Shown here: in pieces, positions 1 through 11,289 of the stretch
How the letters are laid out: the number at the start of each line of letters is the position of its first letter
Numbering within the stretch: position 1 is the stretch's first letter
Origin: Sphagnum compactum
Lineage: Eukaryota; Bryophyta; Sphagnopsida; Sphagnales
DNA length: 64,000 nt
Direction: 5' to 3'
NCBI GenBank assembly: GCA_965153455.1
Contig: OZ234494.1
Coordinates: forward strand, 23,932,001-23,996,000
The notes under the pieces: generated by a model
Database searches by the model: none
The model's input: only the letters and a program-made list of their open reading frames with translations
Told to the model about the DNA's origin: nothing
Translations under genes and position numbers: made by a program

Positions 1-780
1 TTTTGACTCCTTCCCTGCTTACTGGCTTTCTTTGCAACAAAGTTACTAAGGGGTAACCCATTTGAATTTTCTTCACCTTGACCTTCTACTTCATCTTTGT
101 TGTTAATCTACATTTCATTTTTTTGGATGGAGGAAATAGTTTTCTCATCTTTAACCTCATTAATAAACTTCTCACTATTATTAATTGAAGATGAACTTTC
201 AACAACTTTCTTACCCTTACTAGGAGAAGCTTGAACAATAGTGGGGTCTATTAAGACTGAGTTCAAAACTGACAGAAGGCTTTTGGGAATAAGCTAAGTT
301 TCATTTGTATTTACAAGGACCTGAGATTGACATCTAGGTGAAATCCGAATAGGTGGCCCAGTGTTCCTAATTACTCGTTTGGGATCAAGAGAAAAGATAG
401 TTTGTGGAAAAGGTTTTGTAATTTGTGGTGCTCTTGTTTAGCTAATTTCTCTAGCACTAACCATGGTGGTGCATGCTAATGATGGAGTACATAACATTTT
501 TTTGATGACCATGTGGACATTCAAAAAAGGTAAATTTCAATCATCCGTATCTTTCAAAACAATTACCTAAGTTGTCAAACCTCCTCACATGAAAACATGG
601 TGTTGTATGCCAGCTACAAATTATGAAGCATTTCCACACAAGTTCAATGAAGTTTTTAACACCAATATTAACTACAATACTTGAAAAGGATAAGTACCGA
701 ATTAGCTTTCCGCATCATTGCATTGTCCCACAATGTGAATTGGCTTTGGACTTGCTTTAGTAATAGTTACAATGGGTCAT
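1..780 (-). pseudogene. Decayed long ORF, probably transposon-derived
   Basis: Read on the minus strand, one frame can be followed from about position 760 to the window edge with recognisable protein-like composition (for example LKDTDD, SLDPKRVIRNTGPPIR, VESSSSINNSEK, KDEVEGQGEEN). It is interrupted only by single in-frame stops (TAA, TAG, TGA), with no frameshift that I could see over roughly 250 codons. Several stops are one C-to-T change from CAA, CAG or CGA. The protein family is not recognised. The low complexity, acidic and serine-rich C-terminal part and the surrounding repeats suggest a transposon ORF, perhaps gag- or ORF1-like. The ORF runs off the left edge, so its end is unknown. 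Confidence 0.4.
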
Positions 781-1130
781 CCTCCTAATTAAGGAAAAAC
801 AAAGGTGCATCTAGGAGCATCAATCAGTACACCAAAATGAGTCCTATTTCATTCTGGGTTTCACTAGATTTTGAGTGAATTTGGACATTTTTACCTGGTG
901 AAATTGGTTAACCCCCTAATGAACGGCGACTAGTTGCTACGGACAATGAATTGTTTCACTAATACCTAGTGAAACAAGGTTATTTTCAAGTGAAATATAA
1001 ATTTACCAAGCCATTCATTTGTTAGTTTTTTAACTAGCCAGCATGGAAATCAATTAAAATTAAATTATTTAATATATAATATTGTTGATATTTTCATTTT
1101 TTCAGCCTATGATTTATTGATATGTGTCAC

Positions 1131-1161
1131 TACATGGCCTACTATGTAAGTAGGCCATGTA
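1131..1161. repeat. Perfect 12-bp inverted repeat (hairpin)
   Basis: TACATGGCCTAC at 1131-1142 is followed after a 7-base loop by its exact reverse complement at 1150-1161. It could form a stable cruciform or RNA hairpin. No T-run follows that would make it a terminator, and no gene adjoins it. Confidence 0.7.
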
Positions 1162-1234
1162 ATCAACCTAAACACCTATTTTAAGGAACTAGATAGGAGA
1201 ATATTTGGTCAACTTACCATTGTTGACTACACAC

Positions 1235-1308
1235 AACACCACTAATGAGGTTTGATCCCTTGACCTTTAGAGTGGAGGCAAACACCCCTACCATCAAGGC
1301 ACCACACT
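1235..1308 (-). other. tRNA-like / SINE-head-like relic
   Basis: On the minus strand the segment reads GATGGTAGGGGTGTTTGCC, then GGTCAAGGGATCAAACCTC. The first part resembles a tRNA D-arm/A-box (TGGTAG...), and GATCAAACC resembles a B-box (GGTTCRANNCC). Acceptor-stem pairing is not convincing, so it is not a functional tRNA. A tRNA-derived SINE head or an old tRNA relic is the best reading. The flanks share ACACAAC/TTGTTGTG. Confidence 0.3.
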
Positions 1309-1639
1309 TGTTGTGATAATATGTGACATTACATTCTATTTATCAAATACTTCATTTTAAACATTTCAAAAATATAATTTTGTAAATTCATATCTTATTG
1401 AAATTTTGTTCAAATGAAATGATTCGAGTTTACTTTTAAAGAAATTTCAATAATGTACATAATTACATGTATTTCCTTTTGAAAGTGTAGAATCATTTGA
1501 ACAAAAAAAAAGTTGAATATCATTATTCAATAACATTTCAATGACCATTCTTTTGAAAAAAAATGGTTAATAAATGGATAAGATTTTTGCTAATATAATA
1601 ACAGTACATATGTTAAGCTACTTTCAATTATTATATGGA

Positions 1640-2110
1640 TATGTTTCATTAATTTAAATTATTTCACCCTACATTATTTATAGTTATTTATGGCTATTCT
1701 CAATTACTTTTGGCTATTTTAATTTATTTCACTTTAGACTATTTTTTACTATTGTAAGTTTTTTCAGTATTTTATGTTATTTTTGGCTATTGTAAATTAT
1801 TTCACCTTAGGCTACTTGTAGCTATTATAAGTTACTTTTAACTATTTTAAATAATTTCATCTTAGGCTATTTTCAATTATGTGAGGCTATTATTGGTTAC
1901 TTTTGGCTATTGAAGACTATTTCACCTTATGTTATTATTGGCAATTCTAGGTTATTGTAGGCTGTTTCACCTTAAGTTACTTTTGTATATTATAGATTAT
2001 TTCACCCTAGATTATTTTTGGCAATCTTAAACAATTATAATATATGGCTATTGGTACCTATTCTATTAGTGGCTATTAATGGTGAATATATTAATGGTTA
2101 TTGGTGGTTA
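1640..2110. repeat. Degenerate AT-rich tandem repeat
   Basis: The phrase 'ttatttcacctta-ggctatttttggctattnt' recurs about ten times with many substitutions and small indels. The unit is roughly 30-60 bp. It looks like an old satellite-like or slippage-derived array and has no coding potential. Confidence 0.6.
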
Positions 2111-2130
2111 TTCTATTAATGGCTATTAAT

Positions 2131-2410
2131 ACATCATAAACCAATCATTCACTACATGTACATTTAACTAAATATGCAATACCCGCATCTTGGAATTAAC
2201 CTTCACTATGTCCACATAATAATGAAAGCAATACCCACATCATATAAACCAGTCTTTCATTGTGTGAATTTAACTGAATATGCAATACCCACATCATAAA
2301 CCAATCCTTCACTGTGTGCATTTAATTGAATATGCAATACCTGCATCTTTCATTGTGTCCAAATAACCATGAATACAAAACATGTATCATAAAACCAATC
2401 CTTCATTTTG
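2131..2410. repeat. Degenerate tandem repeat, ~55-bp core
   Basis: Copies of 'acatcataaaccaatccttcactgtgtg...aatatgcaatacc' begin near 2131, 2239 and 2292, with partial copies to 2410. Spacing varies because some units carry an extra block. No coding signal is seen. Confidence 0.6.
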
Positions 2411-3223
2411 TGTTATAATTAGGCATGATATGTGGGCTTGGCTAAACCTCCATTAAACCATGACTTTAACAAACCCCCATTGGTTGAAATGTATTTTAAC
2501 ATTTTGTTAGGTGGGCACAAAAGTTGGTTATGCCATGAGCTAAGAAATTCAAAAAAATTCAAATGTTTTTTTGAGGCAGTGATTGCAAAAACGTGATTCG
2601 TTGGATTTTCCTTTTTTGTAATTATTATATCTGCAATAATATGATTGGACAGAATTTATTTAAATATTTTTTCTATAATTATTTTATCTTTAATAAAAAA
2701 TTGAAAAAAAATTGGGGGGATTGTTGGCATTTTCTTCCAAAATTTTCGACCTTTTTGAGGCATTGATTGCAAAACCAAATATTGGTTGATTGGTTGGAAT
2801 TTATTTAAATATTTTGTTGTGTGATCATCCATGGTGTTCTTACTTGTTCAAATGAAAAAATTGAAAAATGAAAAAGAAAAATATATAAGCCCTAACCCTA
2901 AAAAATTTTAAAAAAATTTAAAACCTAGATTTTCAAGTTTTAAAAAAAAATTACATGAAATAAAAAAGTTAACTTATTTTTGTTTACAACTAGAATTCTT
3001 ATTTGTTTTTACTAGAAATTTTGGTAAAAAAAGGACCCATTTTGGACAAGCATAAAAAAACCTCTTAGTCATTTTGGACAAGTTGTTTTGAACCTGTCCA
3101 TTGTGATTGGGCCATGTATTTCTTGACCAAGCCTAAGTTAGCATTTTTGACTGGTATTTTTGACTAGTAATTTCCATTAGTACTTTTGACTAATCATTTT
3201 GACTAGGCAAATGCCACATAACA

Positions 3224-3322
3224 ATGGCCACCCAAGTTATGCCATGTGGCATTAAAACATTGGCCACTAGTTATGCCATGTGGCATTTAAACATTGGCCA
3301 CTAGGTTATGCCACATGCATAG
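3224..3322. repeat. Short tandem repeat, three copies
   Basis: The phrase 'ttatgccatgtggcatt-aaacattggccacta' is present about three times in succession, the last copy diverged. The core ATGCCATGTGGCAT is nearly palindromic. Confidence 0.6.
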
Positions 3323-4319
3323 AACCTAAATAACCTAGGTTAAACCTAAAATTAGATATCTACTCCTAAGGTCCCTATGTTTAGGAACCTACAACCTAAA
3401 TTCCTATGCCTAGAACTAGGAGCTTATAACTAGGCACTAGGTATAGAAGCTTAAAATAAGTTAGGGTAACCTAAGTTATGGCCTTTACTATAACATACAC
3501 CACCTAGATTAAGCCTACACCTAAATGACCTAGGTAAGAAAATCTTATTTCATTTTGAATCTTGCCTTTAAGGTTGAGCCATTTCAATTGGCTCATCCTA
3601 AGTGGCCCTCCTTTTAAAAATATTTCTTATGTCTTAGATGCTTATGGTGCATCTATTTATATTGCTCATCATTTGGAAAGGATGATAAACAATATGGGAC
3701 AAACTTTTGGGAAAGAGAATCATTTTCATGTTCACACAACACTAGAGCCTTTTAGTTCACACAACATTATTCCTAAATAACTATGTAAGATACATAAATA
3801 AAATAAATAAATAAAGAGGTAGGTAAATATGTATGTTAATTAGGTTAAAATAAAAATTCGTAATATTTAATGTATAGTTATTTAATTATAATTAATAATT
3901 ACAACCATATTATAAATCCTTGAATTATATAAAATATCAAGATAGTTATAATGTATTATATTGTTGATTGATAATTACAACCAAATTATAACTCATCCTT
4001 ACAAATTTGACCTCATTCATTATATATTATCAACAATGTATCTGTAATAATTAATATTTAACTGTTTAATTACACATTCATTAGTGTATTTTAGGTGAAT
4101 AACTAGTTAACCAACTAGTAATTTATCATAAGTATATAAATGGCCTACCCTAGCCTATATAACTAGGTTACCTTTAGGCTAAAATATAGGTAAATAGGTG
4201 GAATATAGGTAGGGTATGTATAAATGTATACACCTACATATAAACCCATTGTATTTAGGTTATTTAGCCACATATTTACATTACGTAAGTTACATAAGTG
4301 GCTAATTTAACCTAGGAAA

Positions 4320-5790
4320 AATTAATTATGGCAAAACTAATGATTGGTAAAATAATGTTTAAACCAACCACAACTAAAGTAATTCCAGAACAATTAATGA
4401 TTATTAAACGAATAATGGCTAAACCAACCAAAAATTAGAAATAATTATGAAAAAAAAACTTTGATTAAACTAATTATGGTTCAATTAACCATATCTAAAT
4501 AAATATGGTGAAACTAACGATGAATAAAGTAAATAAGGTCAAGCTAACCAATGAATAAATATGGCCAAATTAATTAAAAATAAATAATTTATAGTTAAAC
4601 AAACCGTGGCTAAACTAACCATGAGTACAAAAATTTGGTTAAACAACTTACTAATAAAGTTAATATGGTTAAAGTAATTAATGAATATATATTTTATGGC
4701 AAATCCAATTATGCAAAAATGAATTCTGGTTAAATAAACATGAATGAAATAATTATGACAAAATTAACCATAGTTAAACTTAATATTGTTAAACTAACTA
4801 ATGAATAAATATTTCATGGCAAAACCAATTATATGAAAATTAATCATGACTAAAATCAGAATGAATGAAATAATTGTGGTTAAAATCAAAATGATTAAAA
4901 TAATTATGGCAAAATTAAAAAAGGCTAAACTAGAAATGGTTAAACTAACCATGAATAAATAAATTTGGCTAAATAACCACTAATAAAGTTAATATGGTTA
5001 AACTAATTAATGAAAAAATATTTATGGGAAAACCAATTATGCAAAAATTACTTATGACTAAATAAAAATGAATGAAATGAATATGGCTAAAATAAAAACG
5101 ATTTAAATAATTATGGCAAAACCAACCATGGTTAAATTACTAACTATGAGTAAAATGAATTTGGCTAAAATAAACATGAGTGAAATAATTATGGTTAAAA
5201 TAAAAGTGTTTAAAATAATTATGGCAAAACCAACTATGACTAAATTAACAATAGTTTTAAATTAATTATGGGTCTATTGATTATGGTTAAATTTATTAGG
5301 GTAAAATATTAATATGTTAAAAATAAATATAACTAATTTAGTTACGCTTATTATAACCATGGTTAAATTCATTATGGCAAAACCAACAATGGCCCAACAA
5401 ATAATGATTAAATTAATTATTCTAAACTAATTATCATGGCTAAAATTATTAAAGCTAACCAACTATTATTAAATTGACAATGGTTAAAATATTTATAATT
5501 GCTAAATTACTTATGGCTAAACTAGCCATAATTAAACTATATATGGCCAAAAAAATGATGGAATAGTTAATTATGGATAAATGACTCATGTTTAAATTAA
5601 ATATGGCTAAACTAACCATGGTTAAAACATATACAACTAAACAAACTATGGTTAATTGAACATGATTAAATTGACCACGGTCAGATTAATTATGGTTAAA
5701 TTTTGATTTTAATTAATTTTTTCATAAGTAATTGAGCCATAATTAATTTCAATATAGTCAATTTAGCCATAGTTAAATAAACCACATATA
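4320..5790. repeat. Long degenerate AT-rich repeat field
   Basis: About 1.5 kb is made of variants of 'aaataattatggc(t/a)aaac(t/c)aaccatg', with a unit near 20-25 bp and an irregular period. All frames are stop-rich. It looks like a decayed minisatellite or satellite. The flanks 3323-4319 and 5791-7110 are also AT-rich and carry only a 72-codon ORF at 3562-3780 with no recognisable family. Confidence 0.55.
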
Positions 5791-7110
5791 TATAATTAAT
5801 TTAATCATGATCATTTAGTTATAATTAGTTAACTTTTAAATTTTCTAGCTTTTTTTTAATTGGTCAAACATAGTCAAAATGTTAAATGTAGTCCCAACTA
5901 ATATTAAAATTTGTAATTGGCCCTTTTGACTAGGGCATTGGCCACTTTGACTAGGCTTACTTAGTTAGCCTTATTGATTGAATATAATAGGTGTCCTTAT
6001 TGACTAGGGGACTTGTCAATTTGACTAGATTAGATGATTTTATTGACTAAGCCACTAACCAATTTAACTAAGTGGTATTTTTAAATCCAATTTGACTAGA
6101 TGTTTGATTTGACTAATTATCAAATTGGTCACTATAGTCAAATTGATTAGTTAAAAAATATACATTGTCATTCAAGCCCTTAGCTTCTATTCAAAAATAC
6201 ATGTCCTTTAGTAAAACAGACCCATTTAGTCAACTTGGTCAGTTTGAAAAAATAAGAATTATAATAGTGATTCGATTCTAATGTTAAGATACTTCAACAA
6301 AGTCTATTTTCATTTTACATTACATTTGAAAGCTCGAGCCCACACCTAAATGATTATTGAATTTCCATGGGGCGACCTTTGGATGAATTTTAAAGGCTCT
6401 CAAAATTTCCATGGTCACGGGCTTTCATTGAAAAGGTCGTCAATAAAACAAATTTTACTATTTCAATGAAATGAGACGTCAAACAACCAACACAAATGAA
6501 ATACAAAAAGTGATTATTGAATCAATTTTTATGACCAAATGACAAGGTGCACATAGAGCTTTCAAAAGACTATCTCCACAATCTTAACAACTCCACCCCT
6601 AATCACATATTAGAGTGCAAAAATCAACATCAACCTCTTATGATAATCATTTTCTTCAACAATGAATATTGAACTTGACTTAGTCAGACATTAAGCAACT
6701 TAACATCCTTGCATGATGTAAAAGACATAAAGAATAACACAAACAATTGGGCTTTTGATAGATCTCATTTCTATAATTTTGTATGTCAAGACTTTACAAT
6801 TAGGTTTAATACATAGTTTCCCCAATGCTACTACTCAAGTGTGTGTTATCTTTATGCTATTTGAATTATTTCAAACAAATAGAAAGCTAGTTGGACCCTT
6901 TTTCACCATGTAATCAAAACAATATCTCTTGGAGTATCAAACTTTTGTCTCTTCAAAGCACTTTGTGAAAAGCTTCAATATATGCTTTAATCATAGAATC
7001 ACAATTCCTTTAAATTTTAAAAAAAATACATACTAACCACAAGCATGGGTTAAAGAAAGAACCAACCAACTCTGGTCTAAATTCCAAACCCTTCTATAGA
7101 CTAATATTTA
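5791..7110. other. AT-rich intergenic stretch, no gene seen
   Basis: This holds repeated 'ttgactagg/ttgactaatt' phrases (about 5920-6240), a continuation of the degenerate repeat field. No ORF of note and no recognised element lies here. Confidence 0.5.
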
Positions 7111-7487
7111 GGCCCGCTTCACACTACGAGTCAGGGCCAATGTTCAACCCAAATCAAGCATTCCTATTGGTGCAAAAGTTGAAGTCAGCCCCAAGGGCTT
7201 TACACTAGGAGTCAAGGCTGAACTAGAAGAAATCTTTTCAATCTGCCCAAAGGTATTAATAAATGCTGAACTTTATGGCCTTGTATTTGGCCCCAAGGGT
7301 GGAAAAAGGAAACCATTGAATTGGGGAGGCCGATTTGCGACCCTTGGGGCCAATCTTTCAGCATTTTGTAATATCCTGACATCAATGTTGTAGCATTTAT
7401 TAGTAACTTGGGGCCAAACAACAAGCCAAAAATGCCCAAAGTTGGCCCCAAGTTTTTTGGGCCCTCACTCCTAGTGTAAAGCGGGCC
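7111..7487. mobile_element. MITE, Tourist/Harbinger-like (TTA target duplication)
   Basis: The 5' end GGCCCGCTTCACACTACGAG and the reverse complement of the 3' end (GGCCCGCTTTACACTAGGAG) form terminal inverted repeats of about 28 bp with four or so mismatches. TTA flanks both ends directly, at 7108-7110 and 7488-7490, as expected for a 3-bp PIF/Harbinger-type duplication. The 377-bp interior has no transposase. An internal copy of the terminal motif lies near 7196-7222 (GGGCTTTACACTAGGAGTCA), suggesting rearrangement or nesting. Confidence 0.8.
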
Positions 7488-7672
7488 TTAGCATATTGGG
7501 CTTGCAGATTATGGGCCAAAAAGCCAACAAGCCCAAACTCTTGTATGTGTCTCATATGGGCTCTTTTACTGTCTGCTGACTCATATTTTTTACACGATCA
7601 GGTATTATAGAAAGAAAGGCTAGTGTCTGAACTCTGATGTGTGTGAATTAAATCCTTCACATCAGAGTCAAC

Positions 7673-7676
<4 letters not shown>

Positions 7677-7707
<31 letters not shown>
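7677..7707. repeat. (AT)n microsatellite
   Basis: An uninterrupted AT dinucleotide run of about 31 bp. Confidence 0.95.
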
Positions 7708-7708
<1 letters not shown>

Positions 7709-8510
7709 TAATGAGCAGCTTGAAGCCTTGAAAAAGGAGTCACATTCACAGGCCCTGAAAGAATGTGTCAGGAACTGGATGTGTAAACCTTTAGACAGCT
7801 CAAGGTTGAAGTTGGGAGTTGATTAAATTCACCAGAAAGTACAAACTAAGAGAGATGAGGAGCTTCTACTAGGGTCTAGTTAGGGCCTTGGGTGATCTGC
7901 CAAAAAACAGCTGAACCCATTTTCATTTGTGAGCCTAATAGGTTCACCTTAAATTTGGCCACAACCAACTTTGTTTTTAAAAATCAATCAGAAGTCAATT
8001 TCAATAGACCCATGATGTTTGAAAATTCTGGATAATTTCATCTTATTTTGTCATCCCATTTTCTTATAGTGCTTGAGCATGACAACAGATATTCTCTTTT
8101 TCATTTTTATTTATTTATTAAAATTGTAGTAATTTTAAATATTGTACAATTTTGGACTGAACAAAAAAATGTTAATTATTCTTTAAATGAATTTACTAAC
8201 ACATTAGTCGTCATCATGTCAGCAGCAAAATCAAGCGCCTAAAATCATGGGCACCTAAACAGAGTTAAAAGGTAAATTAACTCACTAATATACAGTCCTG
8301 GCCATAAGTAAGCATTTGATCTCTTCCAGGTTCTTCCCACTCAAGTGCTTCTACACACACCTGCAAGATAGTCAAAGCCCCCAAAGAGCGAGAGATCAGA
8401 AAGAGAGGAGAGGAGACCTGAAGAAGAAGATGCTTCAACTTCAACATAAGCCAGATTTCTCTAAATAAGTTATCTCTAATGCTGATTCTACTCTACATAC
8501 CTCCACATCA

Positions 8511-9172
8511 ATGGAGCAAATTGACCAACTGCAGGACACACCAGCAGCTGTGTATGATCACACTAGTTCTCGGGAAGAGGTAAGCCATGAATTCATGCTC
8601 TTCTTCTTCTGAAGCTAGAATTGGACTAGGAACATACAGACACACATATATGTAGCAGAAATACTCTACAAAGTTCGCATTTGGGTTTTAGTCTAAGTGT
8701 TTAATAATTCTATACAAGATGCTCACAACAACAATGAATATTAAGGCTAGTTTTCTATACCTGGATAATTCTATAACACCAAAACAGGACTTGCAATGCC
8801 CTCAGATAAAAAGAAAAAGTTTGTGACATACTAAAGAGTTCAAAGGATCACAAGATGCAGTTCAAAATGCAAGGAAATTAGTGGCAATTATCTTTTATCT
8901 TCAGAAGGATTAAACTTTGTGTGTAAACTGTTTTTCAGGATGTGATATCTAAGGTTCATATCATGAGGGATCCCAGTGACCCACAGTGGGGATTTGCAGA
9001 CCTACAACTGCATTTCATTGAGCTGAGAGAAAACCACAAACCTGACCCACGGCTACTTGGTTTGGACGTCAGAGAACAACTACTCAGAATCAGGGCACTC
9101 ACATTGCTCCAAATTCACTTGGCAGTGTCTGTCTCCCTTGGAAGGAAGCTCAACTCCCTCCTCAGAAGTTAG
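8511..9172 (+). CDS. Candidate small two-exon gene, unknown product
   Basis: An ATG at 8511 opens 23 codons (MEQIDQLQDTPAAVYDHTSS...) ending at a good donor, GAAGAG|GTAAGC, at 8579/8580. An acceptor TTTTTCAG ends at 8938, and the frame continues in phase 0 from 8939 (DVISKVHIMRDPSDPQWGF...) to a TAG at 9170-9172. The joined product would be 100 aa: acidic at the N-terminus, Leu/Arg-rich at the C-terminus, with no recognised domain and no signal peptide. A different frame that overlaps the 3' part (9046-9351) also looks coding. This frame may therefore be a shadow, or the locus may be a frameshifted gene. Confidence 0.3.
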
Positions 9173-9351
9173 AGGATGTAATGGACACATTGTTCAATGC
9201 TTTGCCTGACAATGTGCAAGACAGAAAAGATGGACTAGTATGTTTGCCTTGGAAGGAAGACAATCTTACCTCTCACAGCAAGATTGAAGATGACATGGGC
9301 ATATTGTTTGAGACTTTGCCCAGCAATGTGCAGGTCAAGCGGAAAACCTAA
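9046..9351 (+). CDS. Candidate coding segment with duplicated 37-codon unit
   Basis: This frame is open for 101 codons and has no ATG at its left edge. It contains two tandem protein-level repeats 111 nt apart, at 9130 and 9241. Each begins CLPWKE and ends (L/I)ED-M--LF--LP-NVQ. The amino-acid pattern is kept while the DNA has diverged, as expected if the frame was translated. Upstream exons are not identified. It may be the true frame of the 8511-9351 locus after alternative splicing, or a gene fragment. The family is not recognised. Confidence 0.35.
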   Translation, partial: PTATWFGRQRTTTQNQGTHIAPNSLGSVCLPWKEAQLPPQKLEDVMDTLFNALPDNVQDRKDGLVCLPWKEDNLTSHSKIEDDMGILFETLPSNVQVKRKT

Positions 9352-9847
9352 ACTGCCAAGATGGTGAGTTAATTTAGATAGTTCAAAGGAATATGTGTGC
9401 AAAATTACAAATGTCTATGCCAAAATTTCAAAGGGTCCTATAGAGAGAAATAGCTTAGGCCTACATGGTCAAGAGATTCAATTCTAGCTATGTTATAATT
9501 CCATCATTCGAGGAGGAGCTAAATCATTTCAACAATGATGAATGCATCAAAAGTGGGTACATTAAGACTAATTTTCCAATCTTATCAATTCTGTAATGAT
9601 CTCCCAAGCAAACATTCTTGTTGGTCTCAAAGTGTGTCAGACTCAAGGATTTTGCCGGTCCTTATGGGATGTTTCTTTGGACCCCACATTGCAAGCACAC
9701 CTAAGAAGCGGAGGGATCAAGAGGAAGAATTCTGCAATCTTCCTGCTGACAAGCTTATGCATTGTCTAAACCAAATCCACCCAGTGCATCATCAGCCAAG
9801 GAATCAAGTTTGTGGTCTGTTCATGGTGGAGAGAGGGAGGGAGGTTA

Positions 9848-10068
9848 AGCCCCACTTTAGATGGGGTCCAGGGTCCAAATTCCTAGGAACCAAATTGGAG
9901 TTATTTGAAGCAAATTGAATCCTTGAGTTGGACTCTTCCTTGGACCCTAGCTTGCATCTTGGTTCTCCAAATCATGAGCTCTCCTTTGAGCTCTTTTTTT
10001 GGGTCTGAACCGATTGATTTTCTACTTCATTGGACCCTGGATCTTAGACCCTCATCCAAAGTGGCCCT
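9848..10068. mobile_element. MITE family 2, copy 1
   Basis: The left end GCCCCACTTTAGATGGGGTC and the reverse complement of the right end (GGGCCACTTTGGATGAGGGT) form terminal inverted repeats. A second copy lies at 60193-60528 and shares the interior phrases AATTGAATCCTTGAGTTGGA and GAGCTCTCCTTT. This copy lacks about 110 bp found in the other. The ends also resemble those of the element at 7111 (GGCCCRCTTT). A possible target duplication is TAA/TGA, now degenerate. Confidence 0.7.
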
Positions 10069-10189
10069 GAGTACTACCAATACACTCCAGTACCCAAATT
10101 AGGTTTTTACTACCAAAAATTAGGTTTAACTTACTTGTAGCCAGAATGGATTCATCTGTTCACGGAGGAGAGTGGGACTGCAGGTGGGT

Positions 10190-10465
10190 GGGGGGTTAAG
10201 TAGTCCCAATCCTCTCAAATACCCAAAACCCAATATATGTTTAGCTAGTGGAGATTGATCTGTTCGTGGGGGGTTAACTAGTCCCAATCCTCTCAAACAC
10301 CCAAAACCTTATATATGTTTAGCTAGTGGGGATTGATCTGTTTGTGGGGGGTTAACTAGTCCCAATCCTCTCAAATACCCAAAACCTAATATATGTTTAG
10401 CTAGTGGGGGAAGAGATGGTGGTGGGGTTTAAGCAGTCCCCATCCTCTCCAAGACCCAAAACCTA
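10190..10465. repeat. 78-bp tandem repeat, ~3.5 copies
   Basis: Units carrying GGGGGGTTAACTAGTCCCAA, then TCCTCTCAAAYACCCAAAAC, then ATATATGTTTAGCTAGTGG recur with GTTAA- at 10195, 10273 and 10351, an exact 78-bp period. A diverged fourth unit ends near 10465. The first and last copies have drifted most. Confidence 0.85.
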
Positions 10466-11289
10466 GAAGGGTTTTGATTCCTGTCATGAGGCTTCACAAC
10501 AACTCATTGGGAAATCAGATTTTTCTTGCTTTTGGTAGTTCCTCTGATGAACAGGCAATACGTTGGTGACATGGTTGTTTCTGTTGTGTAGTTACCTAGA
10601 AGAATTATATATCAAGATTCTAAGAGAGCTTGAAAAGTCGCAATCTTTGTGAGTAGCATTCGCGAGGTCTTTTGCTTGCATATAAAGCCCGCTCCCCACT
10701 AATGCAAAACAACTCTTGTCGTAGCATTGGGTTGTTGTTGCAGGTACCCAGACCCCAACAAAAGACAAACAGATGTTCATGTACTGACAAATCCAAGAAA
10801 CAAACCGCCTGTGATGACAAGTCTGCTTCCAGTTCACTCACTCTCTCTCTACGCACCAACTTTTTCAAAGCAGGTGAAACAGCAAATCCCTTAATGCAAA
10901 ATGGGTCCCATCAAGAAGAACATCAGAGCATTCATCTCATGCCTCAGAGTTCATCCCATACTTCAGAGTTCATCTTCTGATGCATCCAACCCAGTGCCTT
11001 TATTATTTTATTTCTGTTTTTCTTTCAGTTTTCTAATGTGGGCTAGTATTGTTAGCAATCTCATCCCAAACCAGATTTAATAGCATTCACAAAAAGTTTG
11101 TGAAAGACTATCAAAACTGGAAAGAAAACTGCCCCAAAACTAAAATGTGTTTCCAAATGTGGTGAAAATTTCCCCTGAAATTGGCTTTCTTTTTTAAAAA
11201 ATGGCTAAAGTGTAGAAATCTTTGAATATCTTTTTTTAAATGGAATTTGTGAAATAATATTCCTCTTTTGTTTTTTTCTTGACGTGAGT
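10466..11289. other. Intergenic region, no supported gene
   Basis: A plus-strand 102-codon ORF at 10672-10980 is Ser/Gln/Lys-rich, has no family resemblance and is matched by equally open minus-strand frames, so I do not call it. The base composition is less AT-rich than the surroundings, so transcribed non-coding sequence is possible. Confidence 0.3.

Noticed and set aside
3562-3780. 72-codon ORF in the left repeat region
   Set aside because: It has no ATG-dependent support, no family features, and AT-rich repeats on both sides.
1690-5790. LTR retrotransposon with long terminal repeats
   Set aside because: I looked for paired long direct repeats bounded by TG..CA and a primer-binding site and found none. 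The repetition here is short-period.
10180-10465. CRISPR-like regular repeats
   Set aside because: A 78-bp unit with adjoining, not spacer-separated, copies in a plant nuclear context is an ordinary tandem repeat.
10672-10980. 102-codon plus-strand ORF
   Set aside because: Low-information Ser/Gln/Lys-rich translation, two overlapping minus frames equally open, and no family features.
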